Shown here piece by piece: positions 1 through 10,023 of a stretch of DNA of 64,000 bases (the first letter of the stretch is position 1; each line of letters starts with the position of its first letter). Below the pieces are notes generated by a model that had not been told where the DNA came from, did no database searches, and saw only the letters and a list, made by a program, of their open reading frames with translations. The stretch spans positions 248,001 through 312,000 of the forward strand of contig NZ_SACT01000002.1 of assembly GCF_004016515.1 (NCBI RefSeq). Reading direction: 5' to 3'. The stretch comes from Rubrivivax albus. Its GTDB lineage: Bacteria; Pseudomonadota; Gammaproteobacteria; Burkholderiales; Burkholderiaceae_C. The position numbers were made by a program, and so were the translations under genes.

Positions 1-1001
1 CGCAGCGTCTCCAGCGCCGCCACCGCCGTGATGCCGTTGACGATGCGCTCGCGGTTCTTCGCCTTGATCTCGTGGATGCCGGGAATCTCCTTGGAGACCG
101 AGCGCGTGCCGATCAGGCCCATCACCCAGGGAATCTCCACCGCCCAGTCGTTGCGCTGTTCGGCCTCGTTGATGCCGGCGATGACGTTGAAGCTGGCCGG
201 CGCCGGCTCGGTCTCCCACATGGCTTCGATGGCGGCCATCTTGGTCTGCTGGGCCTCGCCCACGGTGTAGCCGCTCTCGTCGCCGAGCACGATCACGCTG
301 AGCACGCTGGCCAGGCCGAAGGCGGCGGCCACGCGGAAGCTGCGCTTGGCGAACTCCACGTCGCGGCCCTTGAGCAGGTACCAGGCGGAGATGGACAGCA
401 CGAACATCGCCCCGGTGACGTAGCCGGCCGAGACCGTGTGCACGAACTTGGCCTGCGCGTCGGGGTTGAAGACCACGGCCCAGAAGTCCGTCATCTCCAT
501 GCGCATGGTCTGCCAGCTGAACTCGGCGCCCACCGGGTTCTGCATCCAGCCGTTGGCGATCAGGATCCACAGCGCGCTGAGGTTGGTGCCCACCGCCATC
601 AGCGTGGTCACCATCAGGTGCTGCGTCCTGCTCAGCCTGTCCCAGCCGAAGAAGAACAGGCCGATGAAGGTGCTCTCCAGGAAGAAGGCCATCAGGCCCT
701 CGATGGCCAGCGGGGCGCCGAAGACGTCGCCCACGTAGTGCGAGTAGTAGGCCCAGTTGGTGCCGAACTGGAACTCCAGCGTGATGCCGGTGGTCACGCC
801 GAGCGCGAAGTTGATGCCGAAGAGCTTGCCCCAGAAGCGGGTCATGTCCTTCCACACCGGCTTGCCGGTCATCACGTAGACCGTCTCCATGATCACCAGC
901 AGCCAGACCATGCCCAGCGTCAGCGGCACGAACAGGAAGTGGTACATGGCCGTGGCGGCGAACTGCAGCCGCGACAGGTCGACCAGGGTCTCGTTGATCA
1001 T
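1..1001 (-). CDS. cydA: Cytochrome bd ubiquinol oxidase subunit I, 3' end beyond window
   Basis: Membrane quinol oxidase subunit that oxidises ubiquinol and carries haems b558, b595 and d; with CydB it reduces oxygen at high affinity. Reading the minus strand from the ATG at 1001 gives [20 protein letters not shown], followed by the early membrane-helix region with a haem-ligand His (YHFLF) and a second His in [10 protein letters not shown]. The Q-loop signature [24 protein letters not shown], which binds quinol, is intact. About 333 residues are visible of the roughly 520 usual, so the C-terminal part and cydB lie outside the window. The start overlaps the stop of the small upstream gene by ATGA. 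Identification is firm; which bd subtype it belongs to cannot be judged from the fragment. Confidence 0.95.
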   Translation of the reverse strand, partial: MINETLVDLSRLQFAATAMYHFLFVPLTLGMVWLLVIMETVYVMTGKPVWKDMTRFWGKLFGINFALGVTTGITLEFQFGTNWAYYSHYVGDVFGAPLAIEGLMAFFLESTFIGLFFFGWDRLSRTQHLMVTTLMAVGTNLSALWILIANGWMQNPVGAEFSWQTMRMEMTDFWAVVFNPDAQAKFVHTVSAGYVTGAMFVLSISAWYLLKGRDVEFAKRSFRVAAAFGLASVLSVIVLGDESGYTVGEAQQTKMAAIEAMWETEPAPASFNVIAGINEAEQRNDWAVEIPWVMGLIGTRSVSKEIPGIHEIKAKNRERIVNGITAVAALETL

Positions 1002-1168
1002 CGGGGGGCACCGTCGGCCGGGGTGACGAGGTGGGCGGCCGCGGTGCCGGGGTCGACCGGCACGCCGAGGTCGCGGACGAAGAACCACCACAGCCCGGCC
1101 AGCAGCGCCAGCTTCACGAGCACCGCGACGATCAGGTGCCGCACGAGTCGGTGGGATTCGTCCTTCAT
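998..1168 (-). CDS. cydP: CydP-like small subunit of cytochrome bd
   Basis: A 56-residue protein beginning [12 protein letters not shown], with one hydrophobic segment (about residues 11-30, [20 protein letters not shown]) followed by RDLGVPVD. This fits the small CydP family annotated as a putative cytochrome oxidase small subunit, encoded just before cydA in many betaproteobacteria. The stop overlaps the cydA start by four bases (TCAT on the plus strand at 998-1001), so the two are surely co-transcribed and probably translationally coupled. An in-frame start at 1285 would add 39 residues reaching into the promoter region; I prefer the ATG at 1168. The function (assembly or stability of the oxidase) is inferred from family and context. 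Confidence 0.75.
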   Translation of the reverse strand: MKDESHRLVRHLIVAVLVKLALLAGLWWFFVRDLGVPVDPGTAAAHLVTPADGAPR

Positions 1169-1249
1169 GCCCCTGCAGGTATCAAGAGCCGTGCCAGCGT
1201 GCACGCGGACGGAAAGACGCGTGGAATCAGGCACTTGGCCGAGCAAGGG

Positions 1250-1308
1250 TGCCATGCGGTGGCAGCCAGGTTCTGCCATCGTCATGACAAACCTGCCACT
1301 TGTGGCAG
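1250..1308. promoter_or_regulatory. Inverted repeats in the cydP / sigma-54-activator divergent region
   Basis: A perfect 16-base palindrome CTGCCACTTGTGGCAG sits at 1293-1308, ten bases before the activator ATG at 1318. A related TGCCA-N5-TGGCA lies at 1250-1264, and a lone TGCCA at 1274-1278. Their position between divergent genes suggests an operator or upstream activating sequence for the adjacent regulator, with autoregulation likely. The binding protein is inferred. Confidence 0.5.
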
Positions 1309-1317
1309 ACTGGCTGC

Positions 1318-2613
<1,296 letters not shown>

Positions 2614-3258
2614 TCAGGCGCGCTGCACGCCCGGCCGCGGCGCCGCCGCATCGTCCCAGGCCGGCCCGTCGAACCACGGGTCGCCCTTCAGCCAGGCGGC
2701 CAGCATCGGCAGCGCATCCACGCCCCAGAAGTGGCGGCCGTCGGCCGTGACCGTGGGCACGCCGAAGACGCCTTCGGCCACGGCGGCTTCGGTCAGGGCC
2801 CGCAGCTCGGCCTTGACCTCGACGCCGGCCGGGTCGCGCACCGGCGCCAGGGTGTCGGTCAGGGCGGCCACGCGCTGCGGGTCCTCGGCATCGGCGCCGT
2901 CGCCGCGCCACACGTGGTGCAGCACGGCCTCGCAGACGCGCCGGTTGGGCCCCTGCCCCGCCGGCGCGCAGGCCAGCATCAGGCGCAGCAGCGGCAATGG
3001 GTTGAACGGGTGGCGCGCCGGCAGCTGCAGCGGCACACCCAGCTGGTGGGCGCGCCAGGCCACGTCACGGTAGGTCCAGGCGCGCTTGGGCGCGATTTCG
3101 GCAGGACCCTTCTGGCCATGGTGCTGCAGCAGGCCGGCGAACAGCACCGGCCGGTACTCGACCCAGTAGCTGCAGCCTTCCAGCGCCTGCGGCAGGGCCT
3201 CGAAGGCCAGGTAGGCGTAGGGCGAGATCGGGTCGAGGTGGAAGATCAGGCGCTGCAT
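2614..3258 (-). CDS. DsbA-family 2-hydroxychromene-2-carboxylate isomerase-like protein
   Basis: A 214-residue thioredoxin-fold protein of the kappa-GST / HCCA isomerase family. The N-terminus MQRLIFHLDPISPYAYLAFEAL has the conserved SPYAY at the glutathione-activating Ser instead of a CxxC pair, and EGVFGVPTVTADGRHFWGVDAL near the C-terminus matches the family. Known members isomerise a naphthalene-pathway intermediate with glutathione, but most chromosomal copies are uncharacterised and no aromatic catabolic gene is adjacent, so the substrate is unknown. The stop abuts the stop of the convergent sigma-54 regulator (they share TGATCA). A second family member lies at 26967-27572. Confidence 0.8.
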   Translation of the reverse strand: MQRLIFHLDPISPYAYLAFEALPQALEGCSYWVEYRPVLFAGLLQHHGQKGPAEIAPKRAWTYRDVAWRAHQLGVPLQLPARHPFNPLPLLRLMLACAPAGQGPNRRVCEAVLHHVWRGDGADAEDPQRVAALTDTLAPVRDPAGVEVKAELRALTEAAVAEGVFGVPTVTADGRHFWGVDALPMLAAWLKGDPWFDGPAWDDAAAPRPGVQRA

Positions 3259-3293
3259 CGGTGCATTGTCCGCCCGGGCGGCAGAATGGCGCC

Positions 3294-4457
3294 ATGTCCG
3301 ATGTGTCTTCCCTGCGCCCCCTGGCCGGCGTGCGCGTGCTCGAGTTCTGCCAGGTGGCCGCCGGCCCCTTCTGCGGCATGCTGCTGGCCGACTTCGGTGC
3401 CGACGTGATCAAGGTGGAACCACCCGAGGGCGATGCGCTGCGCACCTGGCCGCCGCTGACCGCCGGCTTCAGCGAGAACTTCGCCAGCCTCAACCGCGGC
3501 AAGCGCTCGCTGGCGCTGGACCTGAAGAACGCCGAGCACCGCGCGCTGGCGCTGCGCCTAGCCGACGAGGCAGACGTGATCGTCGAGAACAGCCGCCCCG
3601 GCGTGATGGACCGCCTGGGCCTGGGCCACGCGGCGCTGCGCGCGCGCCGCCCGCAGCTGGTTTACGCGTCGATCTCCGCCTACGGCCAGGACGGCCCGCG
3701 CGGCGGCGAAGGCGGCTTCGACCTCACGATCCAGGCCGCCGCGGGCGTGATGAGCGTCACCGGCGAGCCCGACGGCGCCCCGGTGAAGGCCGGCGTGCCG
3801 ATCGCCGACTTCGCCAGCGGCCTGTACGCCGCCTATGCCATCGCGGCGCTGCTGGCGCGCGTGCGTGCCGGCGGGCCGGGTGGCCACATCGACGTGCCGA
3901 TGTTCGGCGCCACGCTGGCCATCGCCGCGCTGCAGACCAGCGAGTACTTCGGCACCGGGCGCAACCCGGTCAAGCTGGGCTCGGCCCACCCGCGCAACGC
4001 GCCCTACCAGGCCTTTGCGGCCAGCGACGGCTTCTTCGCCATCGCCGCCGGCAACAACCGGCTGTGGGCCGCCGTGTGCGAGACCGTGGGCGTGCCCGAG
4101 CTGCTGGACGACGAGCGCTTCCTGACGCCCACGCTGCGCGCCCGCCACCAGCGCGAGCTCAAGGCGCTGCTGGACCCGCACTTCGCCGGGCGCACGGTGG
4201 CCGACTGGCTGACCGCCTTTGCCGCCGCCGGAGTGCCGCACGCGCCCATCAACGGCTACCGCGAGGCGCTGGCCGATGCGCAGGCGGCGCACCTGGGCCT
4301 GGTGCAGTCGCAGACCCTGCCCGGCGGCCACGCCACGCAGACGGTGGGCTGCCCGCTGCGGCTGGACGGCCAGGTGCTGCCGGTGGACACGCGGCCGCCG
4401 GCGCTGGACGAACACGGCGACACGCTGCGCGCCGGCGATGGCTGGAGACCCCGATGA
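3294..4457 (+). CDS. Class III (CaiB/BaiF) CoA-transferase
   Basis: A 387-residue CoA-transferase of the formyl-CoA transferase / alpha-methylacyl-CoA racemase superfamily. It starts SDVSSLRPLAGVRVLEFCQV and carries ADFGADVIKVEPPEGD, the CoA-binding region SLNRGKRSLALDLK, and the probable catalytic Asp172 in PIADFASG. These enzymes move CoA between carboxylates through an Asp-anhydride intermediate. The stop overlaps the next start by ATGA, so it is coupled to a thiol dioxygenase. The pair recalls the 3-mercaptopropionate route of Variovorax and Advenella, where 3-sulfinopropionate made by the dioxygenase is activated by a class III CoA-transferase. That substrate is inference from context. 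The ATG at 3294 matches the family N-terminus better than an in-frame start at 3261. Confidence 0.85.
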   Translation: MSDVSSLRPLAGVRVLEFCQVAAGPFCGMLLADFGADVIKVEPPEGDALRTWPPLTAGFSENFASLNRGKRSLALDLKNAEHRALALRLADEADVIVENSRPGVMDRLGLGHAALRARRPQLVYASISAYGQDGPRGGEGGFDLTIQAAAGVMSVTGEPDGAPVKAGVPIADFASGLYAAYAIAALLARVRAGGPGGHIDVPMFGATLAIAALQTSEYFGTGRNPVKLGSAHPRNAPYQAFAASDGFFAIAAGNNRLWAAVCETVGVPELLDDERFLTPTLRARHQRELKALLDPHFAGRTVADWLTAFAAAGVPHAPINGYREALADAQAAHLGLVQSQTLPGGHATQTVGCPLRLDGQVLPVDTRPPALDEHGDTLRAGDGWRPR

Positions 4458-5011
4458 ACACCGACCGCTTTCCCGCCTTCGTGGCCGCGATGACGGCGCT
4501 GGTGGCGCGCACCGGCGACGAACCCACGCTGCTGCGCGAAGGCCGCGCCCTGTTGACCGCCCTGGTACGCCACGACGACTGGCTGCCCGACCGTGCCGCC
4601 GTCGCGCGCGACGACCGCTACGCCCAGCACCTGCTGCACCGCGACCCGCAGGGCCGCTTCTCGGTGGTCAGCTTCGTCTGGGGCCCGGGCCATCGCACGC
4701 CGGTGCACGACCACACCGTGTGGGGCCTGGTGGGCGTGATGCGCGGGGCCGAACGCTGCGAGGAGTGCAGCGTCGCGGACGGCGCACCCCGCCTGTCGGG
4801 TCACGCCCACGTGATGCAGCCCGGCGACGTGGAGGCGGTGTCGCCCACCGTGGGCGACTGGCACCGCGTGAGCAGCGCGCGCGACGACGGCCTGTCGATC
4901 AGCATCCACGTCTACGGTGCCGACATCGGCCAGCTGCGCCGCCACCGGCTGGACGACCGGGGGGCGGTGATCGACTTCGTCTCCGGCTACGACAGCCTGC
5001 CGGCATGCTGA
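4454..5011 (+). CDS. Gln-type thiol dioxygenase, likely 3-mercaptopropionate dioxygenase
   Basis: A 185-residue cupin of the cysteine dioxygenase family, which uses mononuclear iron and O2 to turn a thiol into a sulfinate. The three iron ligands are H85 and H87 (TPVHDHTVWG) and H137 (GDWHRV). The S150-x-H152-x-Y154 triad typical of thiol dioxygenases is present (SISIHVY). The position aligned with the carboxylate-binding Arg of mammalian cysteine dioxygenase is Gln58 (RYAQHLLHRDP). Known bacterial Gln-type enzymes prefer 3-mercaptopropionate over cysteine. The gene overlaps the CoA-transferase start-to-stop, and the following crotonase begins inside its last codons. Cysteine dioxygenase is the usual automatic label; the Gln and the CoA-transferase neighbour favour 3-mercaptopropionate. 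Confidence 0.8.
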   Translation: MNTDRFPAFVAAMTALVARTGDEPTLLREGRALLTALVRHDDWLPDRAAVARDDRYAQHLLHRDPQGRFSVVSFVWGPGHRTPVHDHTVWGLVGVMRGAERCEECSVADGAPRLSGHAHVMQPGDVEAVSPTVGDWHRVSSARDDGLSISIHVYGADIGQLRRHRLDDRGAVIDFVSGYDSLPAC

Positions 5012-5736
5012 CATCCACGCACGCTGGTGGCGTGGCCACGCTGACGCTGGCGCGGCCCGATCGCGGCAACGCGCTGGGGCCGGACCTGGTGGAAGCGCTG
5101 CTGGCCGCGGTGCTGGCCGCCGGCGAGGACGACACCGTGCACACGCTGGTGCTGCGCGGCGAAGGCCGCCACTTCTGCACCGGGCTGGACCTGTCGGACC
5201 TGGACCAGTGCCGCGACGGCGACCTGCTGCAGCGCCTGGTGCGCATCGAGACCCTGCTGGCCGCCGTGTGGCAGGCGCCCATGCGCACGGTGGCACTGGC
5301 CCAGGGCCGCACCTGGGGTGCCGGTGCCGACCTGTTTGCCGCTTGCGAGGTGCGCCTGGCCATGGCCGACGCGACATTCCGCTTCCCGGGTGCGCAGTTC
5401 GGCATCGTGCTCGGCACGCGGCGGCTGGCCGAGCGCGTCGGGGCCGATGCGGCTCGCGCCATGACGACCACGGGCGGCGAATGGCGTGCGGCGGACGCCC
5501 AGGCCGCGGGGCTGGTGCAGCAGGAGGTCGGCGACGCTGCCGGCATCGACGACGCACTGGACGCCGCCTGCCGGACACCGGCGGTGGACCGGCTCACCGC
5601 AGCGGCGCTGCGTGCCGCCAGCCGCATCGAGCGGGCGGATCAGCGGGACGCCGATCTGGCGGCGCTCGTGCGCTCGGCCGCCAGGCCGGGTCTCGTGGAC
5701 CGCATCCGCGCCTACCGCGCCCGTCTGCGCGCCTGA
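5005..5736 (+). CDS. Enoyl-CoA hydratase/isomerase (crotonase) family protein
   Basis: A 243-residue crotonase-fold protein with the CoA-binding and oxyanion-hole segments GRHFCTGLDLSDL and RTWGAGADLFAACEVRLA. The ATG at 5005 lies inside the end of the thiol dioxygenase (7-base overlap), so it is translated with it. By eye alignment with rat crotonase, the first catalytic Glu is an Asp (GAGAD) and the second is replaced (FPGAQFG instead of PE), so ordinary hydration is doubtful. A role on a sulfinyl-CoA or acrylyl-CoA type intermediate would suit the cassette but is speculation. A GC hairpin (GGGCC-GGC-GGCCC, 5751-5763) follows the stop without a clear T tract. Confidence 0.75.
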   Translation: MLTSTHAGGVATLTLARPDRGNALGPDLVEALLAAVLAAGEDDTVHTLVLRGEGRHFCTGLDLSDLDQCRDGDLLQRLVRIETLLAAVWQAPMRTVALAQGRTWGAGADLFAACEVRLAMADATFRFPGAQFGIVLGTRRLAERVGADAARAMTTTGGEWRAADAQAAGLVQQEVGDAAGIDDALDAACRTPAVDRLTAAALRAASRIERADQRDADLAALVRSAARPGLVDRIRAYRARLRA

Positions 5737-5770
5737 GCGTTCGCTCCGAAGGGCCGGCGGCCCGCCCGGT

Positions 5771-5784
5771 TTGATCCACGTCAA
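5771..5784 (+). promoter_or_regulatory. FNR/Anr-like box upstream of the chemotaxis operon
   Basis: TTGATCCACGTCAA matches the FNR-family consensus TTGAT-N4-ATCAA at 9 of 10 specified positions. It lies in the 221-base gap 5737-5957 ahead of the chemotaxis genes, about 174 bases before the first start codon. I see no strong -10 at the canonical class II distance. Apart from this box and the weak hairpin at 5751-5763, I recognise nothing in this gap. Confidence 0.4.
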
Positions 5785-5957
5785 TACCATTTGTGAGCCG
5801 GGAAACCACAGAGTTTCGGATACCCGTTGCCGTACTGCATGTAGGCGAAAAAAGCCACGCGAATCGCGCGATAGGCTGAAGCAGCGCTGTCGAAGATGAC
5901 GCCATCGATGCCGCGTCCAAGGAGGCGGCCATCGAGGCTCAACAGCAGTTCGACGCG

Positions 5958-7016
5958 ATGGAGTACGGCCAGACCATGCAAGCAGCACCTCAGGACGCTG
6001 GAACCCCGACCAGCCAGCGCTGGCGTACCTGGTGGCGCAGAACCGCGCCTGCTGCGTCCAGAGAGGGTGCCCGCGCCAGCGCCGCCGATGCCACGCAGGT
6101 GATCGACCGCATGTCCGAGGCGGTGGACACCTGGGCCGGGCACATCGGCACCGTGCAGGCGACCATGCATTCGGCCACCACCGACCTGCTCGGCGGGTTC
6201 GCAGGCATCCTGGAGGACCTCGACGCGGTCACGGCCCTGGAGCAATCGGCCGAAGCCAACGATGGGCGCGTGCTCGACCGACGCGCCGCGATGCTCAGCC
6301 GCTGCGAGGACCAGTTGCGTGGCCTGCTGAAGAACTTCCACGGTTTCGTGGAAAGCCACGGTGAGGTGATGTCGTCGATCCAGGATCTGGCGGGCTCGTC
6401 CACGCAGCTGTCGACGATGGCGGACGAGGTCAGCAAGATCGCGCGGCAGACGAACCTGCTGTCCATCAACGCCGCCATCGAGGCCGCCCGCGCGGGCGAC
6501 AGCGGCCGCGGCTTTGCCGTCGTGGCCGGCGAGGTGAGGCGGCTGTCCACCGAGTCCGGCGCCACCGGCCAGCGCATCAGCGCGCAGATCGAGGACTTCG
6601 GCCGGGTCATGACGGCGTCCGCCACGCGGGCCCGCACGCGTGCCGAGCGGGACGCCACCGTCATGACCGACTCCGAACGCACCATCTCCGAGGTCGTGTC
6701 GCAGGTCGACTCGGCGATCTCCGGGCTGGAGCAGCGCGCCGCCGAGCTGACCGCGCGCAGCGAGGCCGTGCGCCAGCGCGTCAACGAAATGATGATGGCG
6801 TTCCAGTTCCAGGACCGCGTGCAGCAGATCCTCGACCAGGTCGTCTCCAGCATGCAGCGCTCGATGGCCGAGATGCGTGGCGCCGTCGCGGCCGGCAGCG
6901 TGCCCGATGCACAGGCCTGGCATGCGGTGATCACCTCGGGCTACACCACGGCCGAGCAGCGCGGCACCTCCAACACCACCGACGCCGCACCGGCGCAGGA
7001 AACCACCTTCTTCTGA
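5958..7016 (+). CDS. Soluble methyl-accepting chemotaxis-like protein with CheZ-like DxxxQ motif
   Basis: A 352-residue protein with no membrane segment. Its centre contains the conserved receptor signalling tip ([21 protein letters not shown], then [15 protein letters not shown]) that docks CheA and CheW. The C-terminal helix has [11 protein letters not shown], whose D286-x3-Q290 resembles the CheZ phosphatase signature (FQDLTGQ). There is no recognisable sensor domain, only a low-complexity N-terminus. It is the first gene of the che operon and lies seven bases before cheY. The start is uncertain: the frame is open back to 5880, the ATG at 5958 has no good ribosome site, and a perfect AAGGAGG at 5919-5925 precedes an ATC codon at 5931. 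The phosphatase idea is inference from the motif. Confidence 0.75.
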   Translation: MEYGQTMQAAPQDAGTPTSQRWRTWWRRTAPAASREGARASAADATQVIDRMSEAVDTWAGHIGTVQATMHSATTDLLGGFAGILEDLDAVTALEQSAEANDGRVLDRRAAMLSRCEDQLRGLLKNFHGFVESHGEVMSSIQDLAGSSTQLSTMADEVSKIARQTNLLSINAAIEAARAGDSGRGFAVVAGEVRRLSTESGATGQRISAQIEDFGRVMTASATRARTRAERDATVMTDSERTISEVVSQVDSAISGLEQRAAELTARSEAVRQRVNEMMMAFQFQDRVQQILDQVVSSMQRSMAEMRGAVAAGSVPDAQAWHAVITSGYTTAEQRGTSNTTDAAPAQETTFF

Positions 7017-7023
7017 GGCCACC

Positions 7024-7395
7024 ATGGCAAAGACCATCCTGATCGTCGACGACTCCAGCTCGCTGCGCACGGTCGTGAAGATCGCCCTTCAGCGTGCCGG
7101 CTACGACGTGGTGGAGGCCAGCGACGGCGCCGACGCGCTGGCGAAGCTGAACCAGCTGGCCAAGGTGCACCTGATCGTCAGCGACGTGAACATGCCCAAC
7201 ATGGACGGCATCACCTTCGTCCAGCAGGTCAAGCTGCACGCGCGGCACAAGTTTGCGCCGGTGATCATGCTGACCACCGAGGACCAGGCGGCCAAGAAGG
7301 ACCAGGGGCGCGCGGCCGGTGCCAAGGCCTGGATCGTCAAGCCGTTCAACCCGCCGCAGCTGCTGGACGCGGTGTCCAAGCTGATCCTGCCTTGA
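7024..7395 (+). CDS. cheY: CheY-like response regulator
   Basis: A single receiver domain of 123 residues. The acidic pocket (IVDDSS), phospho-acceptor D54 (LIVSDVNMPNMDG), the switch Thr in MLTTED and the conserved Lys in IVKPFN are all present. It is the probable output of the CheA kinase encoded downstream, diffusing to the flagellar or pilus motor. No effector domain is attached. It lies between a receptor-like protein and a STAS protein in one operon. No separate cheZ or cheC gene is visible in the window, so dephosphorylation must rely on the DxxxQ protein upstream, CheD partners elsewhere, or intrinsic hydrolysis. Confidence 0.92.
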   Translation: MAKTILIVDDSSSLRTVVKIALQRAGYDVVEASDGADALAKLNQLAKVHLIVSDVNMPNMDGITFVQQVKLHARHKFAPVIMLTTEDQAAKKDQGRAAGAKAWIVKPFNPPQLLDAVSKLILP

Positions 7396-7407
7396 GGAGC
7401 CGGCACC

Positions 7408-7752
7408 ATGCCCCGCAAGGCCAAGACCGTCCCGGCCGCTCCGCCCGCAGCCCGGCCCCTGCCCGACGAACTGACCATCTACACCGTCGGTGAACTGCAC
7501 CGGCAGTGGCTGGACTGGATCGCCACGCTGCCGGCGGACGGTGCGGTGGCGGCCCTGGCGGCCCACGCCGTCGACCAGGTCGACGCGGCCGGCCTGCAGC
7601 TGCTGGTGTCGCTGGACAGCGCACTGGCACGCCGGGGTGCTGCACTGACGTTGCAGGACCCGAGTTCCACGCTGGTGGACGGCTGCCACGCGATGGGCCT
7701 CGGGGCCTGGCTGCAGACCCGCACACAGGCTGCAACGGGGGCGAAGGCATGA
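7408..7752 (+). CDS. STAS-domain protein of the che operon
   Basis: A 114-residue protein with a STAS-like fold: the segment AVAALAAHAVDQVDAAGLQLLVSLDSALARRGAALTL resembles anti-sigma-factor antagonists, with VDAAGLQLL in the place of the usual D(S/A)SGLxxL phosphorylation loop. The Ser that is phosphorylated in SpoIIAA-type proteins appears to be Ala here. A Pro/Ala-rich stretch precedes the domain. The stop overlaps the cheA start by ATGA, indicating translational coupling. Small STAS proteins are known in some chemotaxis clusters, where their task is poorly defined; a scaffold or partner-switch role is only a guess. Confidence 0.7.
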   Translation: MPRKAKTVPAAPPAARPLPDELTIYTVGELHRQWLDWIATLPADGAVAALAAHAVDQVDAAGLQLLVSLDSALARRGAALTLQDPSSTLVDGCHAMGLGAWLQTRTQAATGAKA

Positions 7753-10001
7753 AGAAGGACATCGACAGCAGCTTCGTGCAGGACGCGCTGCCAGCGTTCA
7801 TCAGCGAGGCCGGCGAACAGACGGCGGCCATCGAGCAGCTGCTGCTGCAGCTCGAGGGGGCGCCGGACGATGCCGAGCTGCTCAACGCGCTGTTCCGCTG
7901 CGCCCACACTGTCAAGGGCTCGGCCGGCATCTTCGGGCTCGACCGTGTCGTCGCCTTCACCCACCATGTCGAAAGCCTGCTGGACCAGTTGCGCGACGGC
8001 CAGCTGGCCTTCACGCCGGCGCTGTCCACCCTGCTGCTGAAGTGCAACGACCAGATCCAGGCCCTGGTGGACCAGGCCGGCCGGGGTGACGACGGCGACG
8101 ACACCGAAGGCGATGCCACCCGCTCTGCGCTGATCGCGGCGCTGCAGAACGCAGCGGGCCAGGGCGATGCGGCCTCGAGCCCTTCGCCTGCAGCGGCATC
8201 GGCGAGCCCGGCGCCCACCGACGGGACGATGGGCGACCGCCGGTGGCACGTCGCCGTGTGCTTCGGCGCGGACACGTTCCGCAACGGCATGGACCCGCTG
8301 GCGATCCTCAACTACGTGCGCGGCCTCGGCACGATGGCCACGCTCACCTGCGATCTCGCCGGCATCCCGCCGCTGGACCAGATCGACCCGGAGAGCTGCC
8401 ATCTGACCTTCGAATTCGGGCTCGACACGCAGGCACCCCGTGTCGAGATCGAGGGCGCCTTCAGCTTCGTTCGCGACGACTGCGAACTGCACGTCGTCGA
8501 GCCCGGCGCCACCCCGGAGGCCTTCGCGGCGGTGATCGAGGCGATGCCCGACAACCCGCGGCTGGGTGACATCCTGGTGGCCGCCGGCGCGATCACGCGC
8601 GCCCAGCTGCAGCAGGCCTTGCGCCGGCAGTCCGAAGTCGCCGCCTCAGGCCAGCGCACCCAGCTCGGCGAGGTGCTGCAGACCGTGGCCGGCGTCAGCT
8701 CGCAGGTGGTCAAGGCGGCGCTGGACAAGCAGTCGCGTCAGCGCGAGGCGGCTGGGGGCAGCGGCGCGCCGGCGGAGGACCAACGCTACATCCGCGTGCA
8801 GGCCGACCGGCTGGACGCCGTGATCAACCTGCTCGGCGAACTCGTGATCGCCGGCGCCGGCGCGTCGATGCTGGCGCGCCAGACCCGGCAGAGCCCGCTG
8901 ATCAAGGCCAACGCGCAGATGGGCCGGCTGATCGAGGAGATCCGCAACGGGACGCTGCAGCTGCGCATGGTGCCGATCGGGGAGACCTTCTCGCGATTCC
9001 GGCGGGTCGTGCGCGACACCGCCGCCGAGCTCGGCAAGGACGTGGTGCTGGAGCTGCAGGGCGGCGAGACCGAGCTCGACAAGAGCGTGGTCGAGCGCAT
9101 CGCCGACCCGCTGATGCACCTGGTGCGCAACGCGCTCGACCATGGCCTGGAGACTCCGGAGGCCCGGGAAGCGGCACGCAAGCCCAGGCAGGGCAGCCTG
9201 GTGCTGTCGGCCTGCCACGAGAGCGGCAGCATCCTCATCTGCATCACCGACGACGGCCGCGGCATCCAGCGCCAGAAGGTGCTCGAACGTGCGTGGGACC
9301 GCGGCCTGCTCGAGCGTGGCGTGGTGCCGGCAGATGCCGACATCGACCGGCTCATCTTCGAGCCCGGGTTCAGCACGGCCGAGAAGGTCACGAACCTCTC
9401 GGGCCGTGGCGTGGGCATGGACGTGGTCAAGCGCAACATCGAGGCCCTGCGCGGCACGGTGGCGCTGTTCAGTGAGCCGGGCATCGGCTCGCGCATCGAG
9501 ATCCGCCTGCCGCTGACCCTGGCCATCATCGACGGCTTCCTGGTCGGCGTCGGGCACTCCAAGTTCATCTTCCCGCTCGACGCGGTGGTCGAGGTGATCG
9601 AGAACCGGCCGACGGCCGGCGAGGTCGACGCCCACGGCCGCGGCTTCGTCGAACTGCGCGGCCAGGTGCTGCCCGTGGTTGGCCTGCGCCAGCTCTACGA
9701 CCTGGGCGGCGACGAGCCCGAGCGCGCCAGCATCGTCGTGCTCAACACCGGCGGACGCCGCTACGGCGTGCGCGTTGACAGCCTGCTCGGCCAGCACCAG
9801 ACCGTGATCAAGCCGCTCGGCCGCATGTTCCGGAGCCTGCGCGGCATGAGCGGTTCGTCGATCCTCGGCAGCGGCGAGGTGGCGCTGATCTTCGACGTGC
9901 ACGCCCTGGGCCACCTCGCGGCGGCACCGCCGGGAACCCGGTCTACCGCCCCTGCCCCCTCACTGTCATCCGGCCATGCCGGCAACACCCAGAACGTCTG
10001 A
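7749..10001 (+). CDS. cheA: Chemotaxis histidine kinase CheA with extra mid domain
   Basis: A 750-residue kinase that phosphorylates CheY and CheB according to receptor state. The HPt domain at residues 1-110 has the phospho-acceptor H53 (AHTVKGSAG). Residues about 163-254 form a P2-like region. Residues about 267-335 ([21 protein letters not shown]) resemble the MshEN/GspE N-terminal helical motif, which is unusual for CheA. The dimerisation helices begin near residue 346. The ATPase shows the N box ([11 protein letters not shown], about 458), G1 (DDGRGI, about 501) and G2 ([10 protein letters not shown], about 552). A CheW-like domain ends the protein. The ATG at 7749 overlaps the stop of the STAS gene. 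Function is certain; the role of the inserted domain is not known. Confidence 0.95.
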   Translation: MKKDIDSSFVQDALPAFISEAGEQTAAIEQLLLQLEGAPDDAELLNALFRCAHTVKGSAGIFGLDRVVAFTHHVESLLDQLRDGQLAFTPALSTLLLKCNDQIQALVDQAGRGDDGDDTEGDATRSALIAALQNAAGQGDAASSPSPAAASASPAPTDGTMGDRRWHVAVCFGADTFRNGMDPLAILNYVRGLGTMATLTCDLAGIPPLDQIDPESCHLTFEFGLDTQAPRVEIEGAFSFVRDDCELHVVEPGATPEAFAAVIEAMPDNPRLGDILVAAGAITRAQLQQALRRQSEVAASGQRTQLGEVLQTVAGVSSQVVKAALDKQSRQREAAGGSGAPAEDQRYIRVQADRLDAVINLLGELVIAGAGASMLARQTRQSPLIKANAQMGRLIEEIRNGTLQLRMVPIGETFSRFRRVVRDTAAELGKDVVLELQGGETELDKSVVERIADPLMHLVRNALDHGLETPEAREAARKPRQGSLVLSACHESGSILICITDDGRGIQRQKVLERAWDRGLLERGVVPADADIDRLIFEPGFSTAEKVTNLSGRGVGMDVVKRNIEALRGTVALFSEPGIGSRIEIRLPLTLAIIDGFLVGVGHSKFIFPLDAVVEVIENRPTAGEVDAHGRGFVELRGQVLPVVGLRQLYDLGGDEPERASIVVLNTGGRRYGVRVDSLLGQHQTVIKPLGRMFRSLRGMSGSSILGSGEVALIFDVHALGHLAAAPPGTRSTAPAPSLSSGHAGNTQNV

Positions 10002-10023
10002 CCCCCTCACGAGGACCCACACC

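Noticed and set aside
1242..1254. TGGCACCCTTGCT on the minus strand as a sigma-54 promoter for cydP
   Set aside because: The GG and GC elements are 7 bases apart instead of 10, so it does not fit a -24/-12 promoter; no better candidate was found.
5919..5933. Perfect AAGGAGG followed by ATC as a non-standard start for the first che gene
   Set aside because: ATC starts are very rare and AAG GAG are also ordinary Lys-Glu codons in this open frame; left as a start uncertainty.
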